From Gammaproteobacteria bacterium (GTDB lineage: Bacteria; Pseudomonadota; Gammaproteobacteria; S012-40), in the NCBI GenBank assembly GCA_029883265.1, contig JAOUJM010000016.1, positions 1-41,222 on the forward strand: a DNA stretch of 41,222 bases. The letters run 5' to 3'. Positions 30,197 through 38,514 of the stretch are shown in pieces. The notes below the pieces were generated by a model that had not been told where the DNA came from, searched no databases, and worked only from the letters and a program-made list of their open reading frames with translations. The position numbers and the translations under genes were made by a program. Within the stretch, counting starts at the first letter, position 1; the number at the start of each line of letters is the position of its first letter.

Positions 30197-32083
30197 TTAT
30201 ACTTCAGCTAAATTGCCTTTGGATTCTAACCAAGATTTACGATCGGCAGAACGTTTTTTCGCTAGTAACATATCCATAATTGAATTCGTTTCATCGCCTG
30301 CTTCGAGTGTTAATTGCACCAAACGTCGCGTATCGGGTGCCATCGTCGTTTCCCGTAATTGTAAGGGATTCATTTCACCCAAACCTTTAAATCGTTGCAC
30401 ATTTGGCTTGCCGCGAATTTTTTCTGCGTCAATACGATCGAGCACACCTTGTTTTTCGCTTTCATCCAAGGCATAAAAAATATGTTTGCCAACATCGATA
30501 CGATACAGGGGGGGCATGGCCACATAAATATGACCTGCAGAGACCAGCGGTCGAAAATGTCTCACGAACAAGGCGCATAATAACGTTGCGATGTGCGCAC
30601 CATCGGAATCCGCGTCGGCAAGTATGCAGACTTTATCATAGCGTAACCCCTTGATATTATCCGATCCAGGATCAACACCAATAGCCACTGAAATATCATG
30701 AACTTCTTGTGAGGCTAGCACCTGTTGCGATTCCACTTCCCAAGTATTAAGAATTTTACCGCGCAAGGGCATCACCGCTTGAAATTCACGTTCGCGTGCT
30801 TGTTTTGCTGAACCACCCGCCGAATCACCTTCGACTAAAAACAGTTCTGTGCGATTGGAATCTTGTGAACTGCAATCGGCTAATTTTCCAGGTAAGGCTG
30901 GTCCGGATGTGACTTTTTTGCGCACCACTTTTTTGGAAGCACGTAAACGTTTTTGTGCATTATTAATTGCAATTTCACAAATTAATTCTGCCATGTCTTT
31001 GTTATCGCCCATCCAGGCTAACATTTCATCTTTAGCGATGCCGGTGACAAATGCGGCACATTCACGTGACGATAAGCGTTCTTTGGTTTGCCCGGAAAAT
31101 TGTGGATCTTCTAATTTGACCGATAAAATATAGGCGCAACGGTCCCAAACATCATCAGGCGCAAGCTTTAGACCTTTGGGTAATAAATTCTTGAATTCGG
31201 AATATTCACGCACCGCTTCGGTTAAGCCAGTGCGCAATCCATTCACATGGGTTCCGCCTTGAGCCGTCGGAATTAAGTTAACATAACTTTCCGCGACAAC
31301 ATCTTCGCCATCGGGCAACCATGTCACGGCCCAGTCCACGGCTTCGGCGTTACCTTGCATACTGCCCACAAAAATCTCTTCAGGCACTAATCGCGCACCC
31401 TTGAGTTCACCACGCAAATAATCACGTAGACCGTCCTGGTAAAACCATTCAGATTTTTCATTTTCTTTTTCATCAAAAAACTGTATTCGCAAACCGGGAC
31501 ACAAAACCGCTTTGGCGCGTAATACATGCTTTAAACGACTGACAGAAAACTTTTCAGAATCAAAAAACTTTTTGTCCGGCCAAAAACGCACGGCAGTGCC
31601 AGTTTCGTCTTTTCCGACCTTTCCAATTTCTTTTAATTTTTTGGTGCGGTCACCATTGGCAAACGAAATTGAATATTCTTTGCCATCACGCTTGACTCGT
31701 GCATCCAATTGTTTTGACAAAGCATTAACAACTGATACACCTACACCATGCAATCCACCGGAGAATTGATAGTTTTGGTTGGAAAATTTGCCACCCGCAT
31801 GTAAGCGAGTGAGAATCAGTTCAATGCCTGGGATTTTTTCTTCCGGGTGAATATCAACCGGCATACCTCGACCGTTATCAATGACTTCCAAGGAATTATC
31901 TTTATAGAGCACTACCGCAATTTGATCAGCATGACCGGCGACGGCTTCATCAACGCTATTATCGATAACTTCTTGAGCAAGATGGTTCGGCCGTGTGGTA
32001 TCCGTATACATACCCGGGCGTTTACGAACCGGCTCCAATCCAGTTAATACTTCAATATCTGCTGCGTTATATTTCCTTGCCAT
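30197..32083 (-). CDS. parE: DNA topoisomerase IV subunit B
   Basis: ParE is the ATPase subunit of topoisomerase IV. The 628-residue protein has the GHKL ATP site (VIDNSVDEA at 39-47, [29 protein letters not shown]), the transducer domain, and the TOPRIM region with [13 protein letters not shown] and PLRGKILN. The ending [19 protein letters not shown] is typical. The length of about 630 residues distinguishes it from the longer GyrB. It is first in the parE-parC operon. A promoter inside an inverted repeat lies about 170 bases upstream. Confidence 0.97.
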   Translation of the reverse strand: MARKYNAADIEVLTGLEPVRKRPGMYTDTTRPNHLAQEVIDNSVDEAVAGHADQIAVVLYKDNSLEVIDNGRGMPVDIHPEEKIPGIELILTRLHAGGKFSNQNYQFSGGLHGVGVSVVNALSKQLDARVKRDGKEYSISFANGDRTKKLKEIGKVGKDETGTAVRFWPDKKFFDSEKFSVSRLKHVLRAKAVLCPGLRIQFFDEKENEKSEWFYQDGLRDYLRGELKGARLVPEEIFVGSMQGNAEAVDWAVTWLPDGEDVVAESYVNLIPTAQGGTHVNGLRTGLTEAVREYSEFKNLLPKGLKLAPDDVWDRCAYILSVKLEDPQFSGQTKERLSSRECAAFVTGIAKDEMLAWMGDNKDMAELICEIAINNAQKRLRASKKVVRKKVTSGPALPGKLADCSSQDSNRTELFLVEGDSAGGSAKQAREREFQAVMPLRGKILNTWEVESQQVLASQEVHDISVAIGVDPGSDNIKGLRYDKVCILADADSDGAHIATLLCALFVRHFRPLVSAGHIYVAMPPLYRIDVGKHIFYALDESEKQGVLDRIDAEKIRGKPNVQRFKGLGEMNPLQLRETTMAPDTRRLVQLTLEAGDETNSIMDMLLAKKRSADRKSWLESKGNLAEV

Positions 32084-32490
32084 TTTAATGGTAACTACCC
32101 TGCGATTTAATGGGAGCAGATGCTACTGATCTTATTCAATTCCTTCAAGCCCCAATTCGGTCCTAGTAATTGACTAAAATCCCATGATATTGTTCATAAA
32201 ATAGTCGTGTGCCTGCATTTGCTTTATCCTACTAGACAAATTTATATTTGTCAGGATATTGACTGTGCGCAAATGAATACATTTTCAATGCCGATATTTA
32301 CCCCAAAGATCAATAACATAGTAAAAACTTGTAAATGTTATGAGAATATAGCGAAATAATAGAAATTACCATGGTTATTTTTTGAGCTATTCTTTACTAA
32401 TTGCTTCAACTATAAACAGATAATAGCGCAAGAATTAATAACACAGTGCTCGCATAATTTCTATTATTGCTAACCGTAGACATTCGACAA
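32084..32490. other. 407-base intergenic region between parE and truD
   Basis: No gene is supported here. The region is AT-rich and holds the parE promoter candidate inside a dyad at 32225-32258. A 28-codon ORF starting near 32273 on the plus strand lacks a ribosome site and family resemblance. The truD side shows no clear terminator. Confidence 0.6.
32225..32258 (-). promoter_or_regulatory. parE promoter inside an inverted repeat
   Basis: On the minus strand CTGACA (32249-32254, 5/6), a 17-base spacer and TAGGAT (32226-32231, 4/6) form a promoter candidate for parE-parC. The same bases make a dyad: GACAAAT (32235-32241) with ATTTGTC (32246-32252), flanked by TATCCT (32225-32230) and AGGATA (32253-32258), with a 4-base offset on one side. 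A regulator bound there, or a cruciform under supercoiling, could control topoisomerase IV. Confidence 0.4.
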
Positions 32491-33561
32491 TTAGTCGTCA
32501 ATTCCGCTGTTCGGGTTTGCGACGGCGAAATCACCGAGTTCACGTATAAATGCAGTAGCATAAGTTCCACTATTAAGAACAAACTGCAGATGTAACGTAT
32601 CAGGTGCGTGTTTCCAGTGTAACTGTTGTGGTACCGCACGCAAGGGACGTCGTGCAGTAGCAAGCTTCAACTTGGCTAAGCTTAGATACAACTCATTAAA
32701 ATCCGCTAGTACTTCCACTTCCAGCGCAAATACAGCTTGTGTAACTTTTGTTTCCTCGGCACCTACCAAAGGTCCCGTCACATGGATTTGAAGTTGATCT
32801 GCTCGTTGTATCAAATCTTCTTCGACCTGATCTACATGAAAAACCGCGTTATTGTCGTTAAACATCATGATGTCGCCAGCTAACACCTGATTCCAACTCG
32901 CATCTTCAATTCGTTGCGCTAGCACTTGGTTGAACAGAATAGAACGGGCTTGTGATAACAAAAATTGTTGCTGACGCATATCGCGCTTACTTTTAATCGC
33001 TGCTAAACGCCCTGAAAGTTGATGCAAGTCCACAGCTCGATTCGCAAAACGCTGATCAGCAAAATAATTAGGGAAACCTTGTTGCTGTAGTTCAAGCAAA
33101 CGTTGGTCGATTTTTGTAGTTTCTGCGGAAAATTGGCGAATAGTTATTTCAAAACGATTCGCACGATGCCATCCCCGTTTTAACTTTCTTTCGTGCAAGA
33201 TAGCGTTTAATACCTTTATTTCCTCTGGTAATTGACGCCAATCAGGTTCATTTTCCGGCCTAGGTACACTAAACCATTGACGTGACACGGCATGTTTATC
33301 TTTCATGCCAGAAAAACCAATATCGGATTTCCGACAGGCCAATACTCGGGCTAAACGGGTGATCACCCACGAAGTATTTGCTAAGCGAGATTCAACCCAT
33401 AACCATAAATGATCACCTACACCCGATGGTTCAAAGCCAAGCACTTCTTCAACAATAAAGTCTTCAGGGCTACATTTGATTAATCCATGAGCAATTGCCT
33501 CTTTGAAACACCGAGGCGCTTGATTAAAATCATAAACATTTTTTGATATAGGGGTAATCAT
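32491..33561 (-). CDS. truD: tRNA pseudouridine(13) synthase TruD
   Basis: TruD makes pseudouridine at position 13 of tRNA-Glu. The 356-residue protein has the family signature GFSGMKDKHAVSRQWFS with catalytic D88, the PEDFIVEEVLGFEPSGVGDHLW entry region and the TRUD insertion domain beyond about 150 (QGFPNYFADQRF). The length is close to the E. coli enzyme (349). In E. coli truD lies in the surE-ispF cluster. Here it is divergent from a Crp-type gene with 97 bases between. Confidence 0.97.
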   Translation of the reverse strand: MITPISKNVYDFNQAPRCFKEAIAHGLIKCSPEDFIVEEVLGFEPSGVGDHLWLWVESRLANTSWVITRLARVLACRKSDIGFSGMKDKHAVSRQWFSVPRPENEPDWRQLPEEIKVLNAILHERKLKRGWHRANRFEITIRQFSAETTKIDQRLLELQQQGFPNYFADQRFANRAVDLHQLSGRLAAIKSKRDMRQQQFLLSQARSILFNQVLAQRIEDASWNQVLAGDIMMFNDNNAVFHVDQVEEDLIQRADQLQIHVTGPLVGAEETKVTQAVFALEVEVLADFNELYLSLAKLKLATARRPLRAVPQQLHWKHAPDTLHLQFVLNSGTYATAFIRELGDFAVANPNSGIDD

Positions 33562-33658
33562 GTTAGGCTGGTATTTGAGACTGTGGAGAATTTTTAATTC
33601 TTGCCGATACTATGTCTAATCGCTCGTTGAAATTGATTTTACTAACTCGAAAAAAACC

Positions 33659-34318
33659 GTGGCAAAAACGATAGACCCAAAAAAACATGCAGATCCAGCC
33701 ATTCACAAAATGTTGGAGTATTGCAATATTCGTCACCTCCCGTCGAAACAAATCATCATTCGTCCAGGAGACTCAGCTGATACTTTATTTTATCTCATCG
33801 ATGGCTCAGCCACTATCAGCATGGCAGACGACGAAAGCAATGATATCATCTTAGGTTACTTAAATGGTGGAGATTTCATTGGGGAAACTGGTTTATTTAT
33901 TCCACAACCCCAACGCCAAGTCACAGTGAGAACCAGAACGCCTTGCACTATTGCAGAAATTTCCTACGATCGCATCAATAAACTTGCTGAATTTGAGTTA
34001 AAAGCCCAATATCCTGGTATTCTAAAGACGATAGCAGCACATATTTCCCAACGTCTATTACAAACCACGCGCAAAGTAGGTCACTTGGCATTTATGGATG
34101 CTGCGGGACGCATTGCCAGTACTCTTTTGGATTTATGTAAACAGCCCGATGCTATGACTCATCCTGATGGCATGCAAATCAAAATAAGCCGTACCGAATT
34201 AGGTCGCATTGTTGGGTGTAGCCGTGAAATGGTCGGACGTGTAATTAAAAACATGGAGCAACAAGGCCTGATTAGCGCCAAAGGTAAAACGATAGTCGTT
34301 TTTGGCGCACGTGACTAA
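33659..34318 (+). CDS. Crp/Vfr-family transcription regulator
   Basis: The 219-residue protein has a cyclic-nucleotide-binding jelly roll (about 20-110), a long C-helix and a Crp-type winged helix. The recognition helix reads CSREMVGRVIKNME (187-200), keeping the Arg-Glu-Arg contacts of E. coli CRP, so a TGTGA-N6-TCACA-like site is expected. In the nucleotide pocket GE (75-76) and R86 are present, but the Ser next to R82 in CRP is Q87 here. T136 and T137 match CRP T127/S128. The C-terminus is very close to Pseudomonas Vfr, while RTRTPCTIAEISY recalls Xanthomonas Clp, which responds to c-di-GMP. The ligand is therefore uncertain. The GTG start at 33659 gives the family length but has a weak ribosome site. 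Confidence 0.92.
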   Translation: MAKTIDPKKHADPAIHKMLEYCNIRHLPSKQIIIRPGDSADTLFYLIDGSATISMADDESNDIILGYLNGGDFIGETGLFIPQPQRQVTVRTRTPCTIAEISYDRINKLAEFELKAQYPGILKTIAAHISQRLLQTTRKVGHLAFMDAAGRIASTLLDLCKQPDAMTHPDGMQIKISRTELGRIVGCSREMVGRVIKNMEQQGLISAKGKTIVVFGARD

Positions 34319-34755
34319 AACAAACCAGCAATAACGCCTGCTGAGATCAGCCACTCACCGTTAATTTTACGCAAAATTAGAATTTCCCGTTCATGAATTA
34401 AAGGCTGCTCATCAAGCTGATAACTAATGCGTTGAATTAAACGAGCGGTATTCATATTAAATTCAACCGGACTGCGTTGATAATTCAATTTAATATGTTT
34501 GTAACGTTTAAAAGCCGCTTCAGTTTCTGCAACAATACTTGCCTTCGTCGATCTACCATCGTCATAAGCATCGTAAATCAATGCGGAAAACAACTGCAAA
34601 TCTTGGCTTTGCAAGGCTTTAGCTCGTTTTTCCATAACTTTCTTCACCGCGATAATATCTGCTTCTCGCGTGTCCTGTGGGCCGGAACAAGCCGCCAAAC
34701 CCAGCGTTAACAATAAAAAAACAATAAAGCCTATTCGTTTTGTGAACATCGGCAT
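34315..34755 (-). CDS. small NTF2-like lipoprotein
   Basis: The 146-residue protein has a type II signal peptide with lipobox LAAC (C23), so it is lipid-anchored, probably in the outer membrane because residue +2 is Ser. The mature part (about 30-146) has the helix pattern KKVMEKRAKALQSQDLQLFSALIYDAY and ends with REILILRKINGEWLISAGV, typical of NTF2-like/DUF4440-type folds. Function is unknown. Its end overlaps the Crp-type gene by four bases, so the two converge without a terminator gap. An internal Met at residue 3 could be the real start. Confidence 0.75.
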   Translation of the reverse strand: MPMFTKRIGFIVFLLLTLGLAACSGPQDTREADIIAVKKVMEKRAKALQSQDLQLFSALIYDAYDDGRSTKASIVAETEAAFKRYKHIKLNYQRSPVEFNMNTARLIQRISYQLDEQPLIHEREILILRKINGEWLISAGVIAGLF

Positions 34756-34831
34756 CCTCTCTTAGAATACGTGACGTAACTCTGCCATAAAGGTATATTA
34801 TGACTCAGATGCCTCATGAAGTTTAATCAAA

Positions 34832-35686
34832 ATGTCCCGATTCAAAGAAAAAATCATCTTTTGGCCCATATTAATCCTGTTTGGTTTTGTAATAGCCCTA
34901 TTCTTCAGTGGTGAGGACTCTACAAAAAAAACGCAACCCGAGACAAAACCCGAGCTTAGTCTTAATCAAGCTATGGGAGACAGCCAAGACATACAGCAAG
35001 TACTAACACTGCTGGAAGATCGTTTACAAGTCGAGCGCAATGCGCGCGAAGCGGTGCAACAGGAAATCGTGCAATTGCGTGATCAAATCAAGCAACTAAC
35101 AAAAACACTTACTGAAAAAGAAATTCAAATTGAAAATACTGAAAACTCACAAACAAACAATTTTGATTTTCAATCACAAACCAATACCGTAGACGCTTTA
35201 GTTGCCATTGGTATTGATGTGGTACAAGCTGAGTCTTTGGCAAAACAAGGCCAAGAGCAAGAAATGGCAGCGTTATATTTACGCAATCAAGCTATCCGTG
35301 AAGGATGGTATAACACTGAACGCTATTTTGAAGAAAATGCAAAACTAGATAATCAGGAAAGTAAAATTCGCCAGCAAATCGGTGATGATAACTATGATCG
35401 TTTTCTTTTTGCCGCAGGCCAAGCAAACCGTGTGACGATCCAACACGTAATTGAAAGTTCGCCTGCACAAAAAGCTGGCTTAAAAACAGATGATGTCATT
35501 TTAAAATATGGCGACAAACGAATATTTTCCTGGAATGATTTAACCCATGCAACCACTCAAGGTCAAGCTGATGAAATGGTTCAAATAACCGTAAACCGGA
35601 ATAATGAAGAAAGGATTTTTTATTTGCCGAGAGGCCCCTTGGGTGTGCGCTTAGGTTGGTTAAGACAAGACCCTGATGACATTTAA
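34832..35686 (+). CDS. membrane-anchored coiled-coil PDZ protein
   Basis: The 284-residue protein has a short basic N-terminus and one TM helix (about 8-26) that would leave the rest in the periplasm. A coiled coil follows (about 55-105), then a helical region with LVAIGIDVVQAESLAKQGQEQEMAALYLRNQA. A PDZ domain (about 210-280) holds VIESSPAQKAGLKTDDVILKYGDKRI, as in DegS, RseP or GspC partners. No protease motif is present, so it is likely an adaptor or scaffold in the envelope. It ends three bases before the convergent mltB. Confidence 0.75.
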   Translation: MSRFKEKIIFWPILILFGFVIALFFSGEDSTKKTQPETKPELSLNQAMGDSQDIQQVLTLLEDRLQVERNAREAVQQEIVQLRDQIKQLTKTLTEKEIQIENTENSQTNNFDFQSQTNTVDALVAIGIDVVQAESLAKQGQEQEMAALYLRNQAIREGWYNTERYFEENAKLDNQESKIRQQIGDDNYDRFLFAAGQANRVTIQHVIESSPAQKAGLKTDDVILKYGDKRIFSWNDLTHATTQGQADEMVQITVNRNNEERIFYLPRGPLGVRLGWLRQDPDDI

Positions 35687-35689
35687 GTT

Positions 35690-36739
35690 TTAAAGTTCGC
35701 CAATACTATCCGCTAGAATGCCGACGGCTGTAGCAAAATTCTGTGATCGATTCCACTGCATGATCACATGAAAGTTATCATAAACTAAAAAACTTCGTTC
35801 CTTTTCGCCAGTTAAGCGAATAATCGAGCCGCGCATATCCGCATCAGGCAAATCACCGCCATTAATTTTTTTAACACCTAAGGTCTTCCAATGTGTTAAG
35901 GATTTTGCACGCTCAAGTCCTAGCAGGTTTTCATCAAAATTATCAGGTAGCTTAACTTCTCTGCCCCATGTTTGATTCTTTTGCCAACCGATTTTTGAAA
36001 GATAGTTTGCACCAGAGGCTAGGGCATCATGCTTGCTACGCCATACATCTTTTTTTCCATCGCCACTGAAATCCACTGCATATTGTAAAAAGGTCGATGG
36101 CATAAATTGGGTTTGTCCCATTGCCCCCGCCCATGAACCTTTCATTTTTTTAGTTGAAATATGACCTTGATCTATAATGCGTAAGGCGTTCAATAATTCG
36201 CGACGAAAATAGTCGGCGCGCCTGCCTTCATAAGCCAATGTCACCAATGCATCGACCACCTTAAAGCCACCAGTTAAACGACCATAATCAGTTTCAATCC
36301 CCCAAAGTGCAACAACAAATCGTGGTGGAACACCGAATGTTCGATATATCTCATCGAGCAACTTTCTATTCTTTGCTAACCGATTTCGTCCACGCTGAAT
36401 TCGGGACTGAGTAATGACTTTTGATAAGTACTGATCGAATGTTAATTTAACTTCTGGTTGGCTGCGATCAAGCTCGATAACTCGCCGCATTAATTTAGCT
36501 TTATTAAGAGCTGTCTGCACAGTGTTATCGGAAATTCCACTATTTCTCGCTTCAATTTGAAACTGTTCCAACCAAACAGTAAATGTAATTTCATTTTGAA
36601 TTAAATCAGAAACATCATTATTATTTGCCTTAGCAAAAACAGGATGGATCGTGAGGACACTGAGTAATAGTGTAAAAGACAAAACTCGATACAGCATTAA
36701 AGCGTTTATCATACCTAATGAAATCCTATATTTTTGCAT
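35690..36739 (-). CDS. mltB: lytic murein transglycosylase B
   Basis: MltB cleaves peptidoglycan glycan strands, leaving anhydro-MurNAc ends. The 349-residue protein has the SLT/MltB catalytic glutamate E149 in ALWGIETDYG and the substrate motif SWAGAMGQTQFMPS (about 203-216), followed by the family's DVWRSKHDALASGANYL and GWQ segments. The N-terminus has a signal peptide ending near VFAKA without a lipobox cysteine, so it should be soluble in the periplasm, unlike E. coli MltB. The start could be one of three nearby Met codons (residues 1, 10, 15). None has a strong ribosome site. It follows the FimV-like gene after 32 bases and is probably co-transcribed. Confidence 0.93.
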   Translation of the reverse strand: MQKYRISLGMINALMLYRVLSFTLLLSVLTIHPVFAKANNNDVSDLIQNEITFTVWLEQFQIEARNSGISDNTVQTALNKAKLMRRVIELDRSQPEVKLTFDQYLSKVITQSRIQRGRNRLAKNRKLLDEIYRTFGVPPRFVVALWGIETDYGRLTGGFKVVDALVTLAYEGRRADYFRRELLNALRIIDQGHISTKKMKGSWAGAMGQTQFMPSTFLQYAVDFSGDGKKDVWRSKHDALASGANYLSKIGWQKNQTWGREVKLPDNFDENLLGLERAKSLTHWKTLGVKKINGGDLPDADMRGSIIRLTGEKERSFLVYDNFHVIMQWNRSQNFATAVGILADSIGEL

Positions 36740-36771
36740 ATTCTACCGAAAAAATGACATTCTTTAAACCG

Positions 36772-38358
36772 CTATCGCCACAAATCAACATTTGGGTCTA
36801 CCCGACGATTACGGCGAAATCGATTAAGCAAAGATTGCCACCAATTATGTTCGGAATGCATGCCGAATCCCAGCAACGCAATTGAAATAGCCGATAATCC
36901 ACCGAGTGCCGTCAACAAGAAAGGATTACTTAATAGTCCTTTTTTTGCACCATCGTTTGACACCTGTTCAATGAACCTTGGATTGACTTGTTTACGTGTT
37001 AAACTTTGCGGATCACCTGCCAATATCGAACTGCCTTTATTCACACTAAAACTTTCAACAATGGGTTGCTCAATAATACCTGTTTGCTCAAAATCATTCG
37101 AACTATCTTGGCGCTCGTTGTTTGTATGTGGTGTACGACCAATTGTATTTAAATTTGAACCTAACACAATTAATTCACCAGATGGTTTGGTGTTCTCAGG
37201 GGCCTTGGCTAATTCTGGGTTCTGTTGACCCAATCGAGCCTGCAAATTATTTACTCTTTGTAATAAAGCTTCGAGTTTTTGTTTTAATTCTTCGTTATGT
37301 TGTTTTAATTGTTCTGATGCCTGACGTGTTTGCGCTAGTCGTGCTTGTAAAATCTGGACGTCATCGGTTTTGTCTATGAATTGAGTGGTATCTTTCTGTT
37401 CGATGATTTCGTCAGGCTCGACAATACTTAATCGAATGACTTTACCATCACGTCGATTTGCATCTTTAGAAACTTTATTTTCCGTTGACGAATCACGTTT
37501 TGTCATTTGTTGTTTTTTTGAAGGATTGTAATGCGAATCAACAATTGCTAAGGCCTGTGATTTCGGTAAACTTAAAATCATTTCGTTATCAGGAACAAAT
37601 AACATATGACCGGCTTCAAGACTACCCATGTTGTCAGACGTAAATGCATGAGGATTGGCTTCATAAAGAGCCACCATGACTTGCTGTAAACTCATGCTGG
37701 TCTTGTCGGGTCGCGCTCGCATGGCAATCATTGATAAAGATTCACCGGGTCTGATAGGACCATAACGTCCGTTATTCGTATTAAAAGACTGAGATTGATT
37801 GCGGCGATTTTGCCTATCGTTTGAACCATTCGTTTTCTTCTTATTACCATTTTCAGTGGACTGCATAACGATCACATCACCCACTTCGGTTTGGGCTTCC
37901 TTACTATCCTTGAGCAAACGCTTATTACCCTGTCTTGTGTGTTTGACAGCATTTTTTGTATTCTGAGGTTCAAGAAAAATATCATATTGACGTAGAATTT
38001 TTCCACTATTCCAAGTCAATTCCAGGAGAAAACTGATGGCTAGTTGATCAACGGATTCTTGAGTCAATACTTCAATATAGGATTGATTGTGTGCATCCCG
38101 TTTAAGCCTGAATTTTAACTTTTCTAATGCTGGGTGGTACATCAACCCATGCTGGCGAAACACCTCAGGTTTGGCAAGATTGATAGACAATGTATTCAAT
38201 TCACGTGTACGTGCGGCTGCGATTTCGATTTCAGCATGTAGGGGTTGGAACAGAAATGAGTCAACTTCAATTCGTCCTGGACTCAATCCAAGACAGATTG
38301 AAGGAGCGAATAACAGACTGAAAAATATAACTTTTCGATTCTGAGTATGTTTCATCAT
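36772..38358 (-). CDS. FimV-like N-terminal/LysM protein, short form
   Basis: The 528-residue protein has a signal peptide (about 1-24), then the FimV N-terminal domain (LSPGRIEVDSFLFQPLHAEIEI, 25-135), a LysM-like segment (about 198-258, IRPGESLSMIAMRARP...LEAGHMLFVPD), a coiled coil (335-378) and one TM helix (about 479-500) with a basic tail. FimV and HubP are polar landmark proteins whose periplasmic LysM binds peptidoglycan and whose long acidic cytoplasmic part has TPR repeats. The cytoplasmic TPR part is missing here; only about 28 residues follow the helix. It may be a truncated paralog that works with another protein. The neighbours mltB and the CheW-LysM fusion fit an envelope role. 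Confidence 0.82.
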   Translation of the reverse strand: MMKHTQNRKVIFFSLLFAPSICLGLSPGRIEVDSFLFQPLHAEIEIAAARTRELNTLSINLAKPEVFRQHGLMYHPALEKLKFRLKRDAHNQSYIEVLTQESVDQLAISFLLELTWNSGKILRQYDIFLEPQNTKNAVKHTRQGNKRLLKDSKEAQTEVGDVIVMQSTENGNKKKTNGSNDRQNRRNQSQSFNTNNGRYGPIRPGESLSMIAMRARPDKTSMSLQQVMVALYEANPHAFTSDNMGSLEAGHMLFVPDNEMILSLPKSQALAIVDSHYNPSKKQQMTKRDSSTENKVSKDANRRDGKVIRLSIVEPDEIIEQKDTTQFIDKTDDVQILQARLAQTRQASEQLKQHNEELKQKLEALLQRVNNLQARLGQQNPELAKAPENTKPSGELIVLGSNLNTIGRTPHTNNERQDSSNDFEQTGIIEQPIVESFSVNKGSSILAGDPQSLTRKQVNPRFIEQVSNDGAKKGLLSNPFLLTALGGLSAISIALLGFGMHSEHNWWQSLLNRFRRNRRVDPNVDLWR

Positions 38359-38514
38359 TTAAAAGAAATCTAAGCGCAGACAGTTATTATGCTAACGGAC
38401 GGTTACACCATAAGATTGAGCTTTTTTTAAAAAAAATATAAGCAGAATCAGTAAAGAAGCCGTTTTTTTAAACTGAATATGCAAGCCATTGATTTTCAGG
38501 AATTGAAGCAGACG

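Noticed and set aside
32406-32663. 85-codon minus-strand ORF across the end of truD
   Set aside because: It overlaps truD in another frame and has no ribosome site or recognisable domain.
22121-34831. CRP-type sites (TGTGA-N6-TCACA) in intergenic gaps
   Set aside because: I looked by eye in the gaps around nadK, truD, the regulator and the lipoprotein and saw only half-sites.
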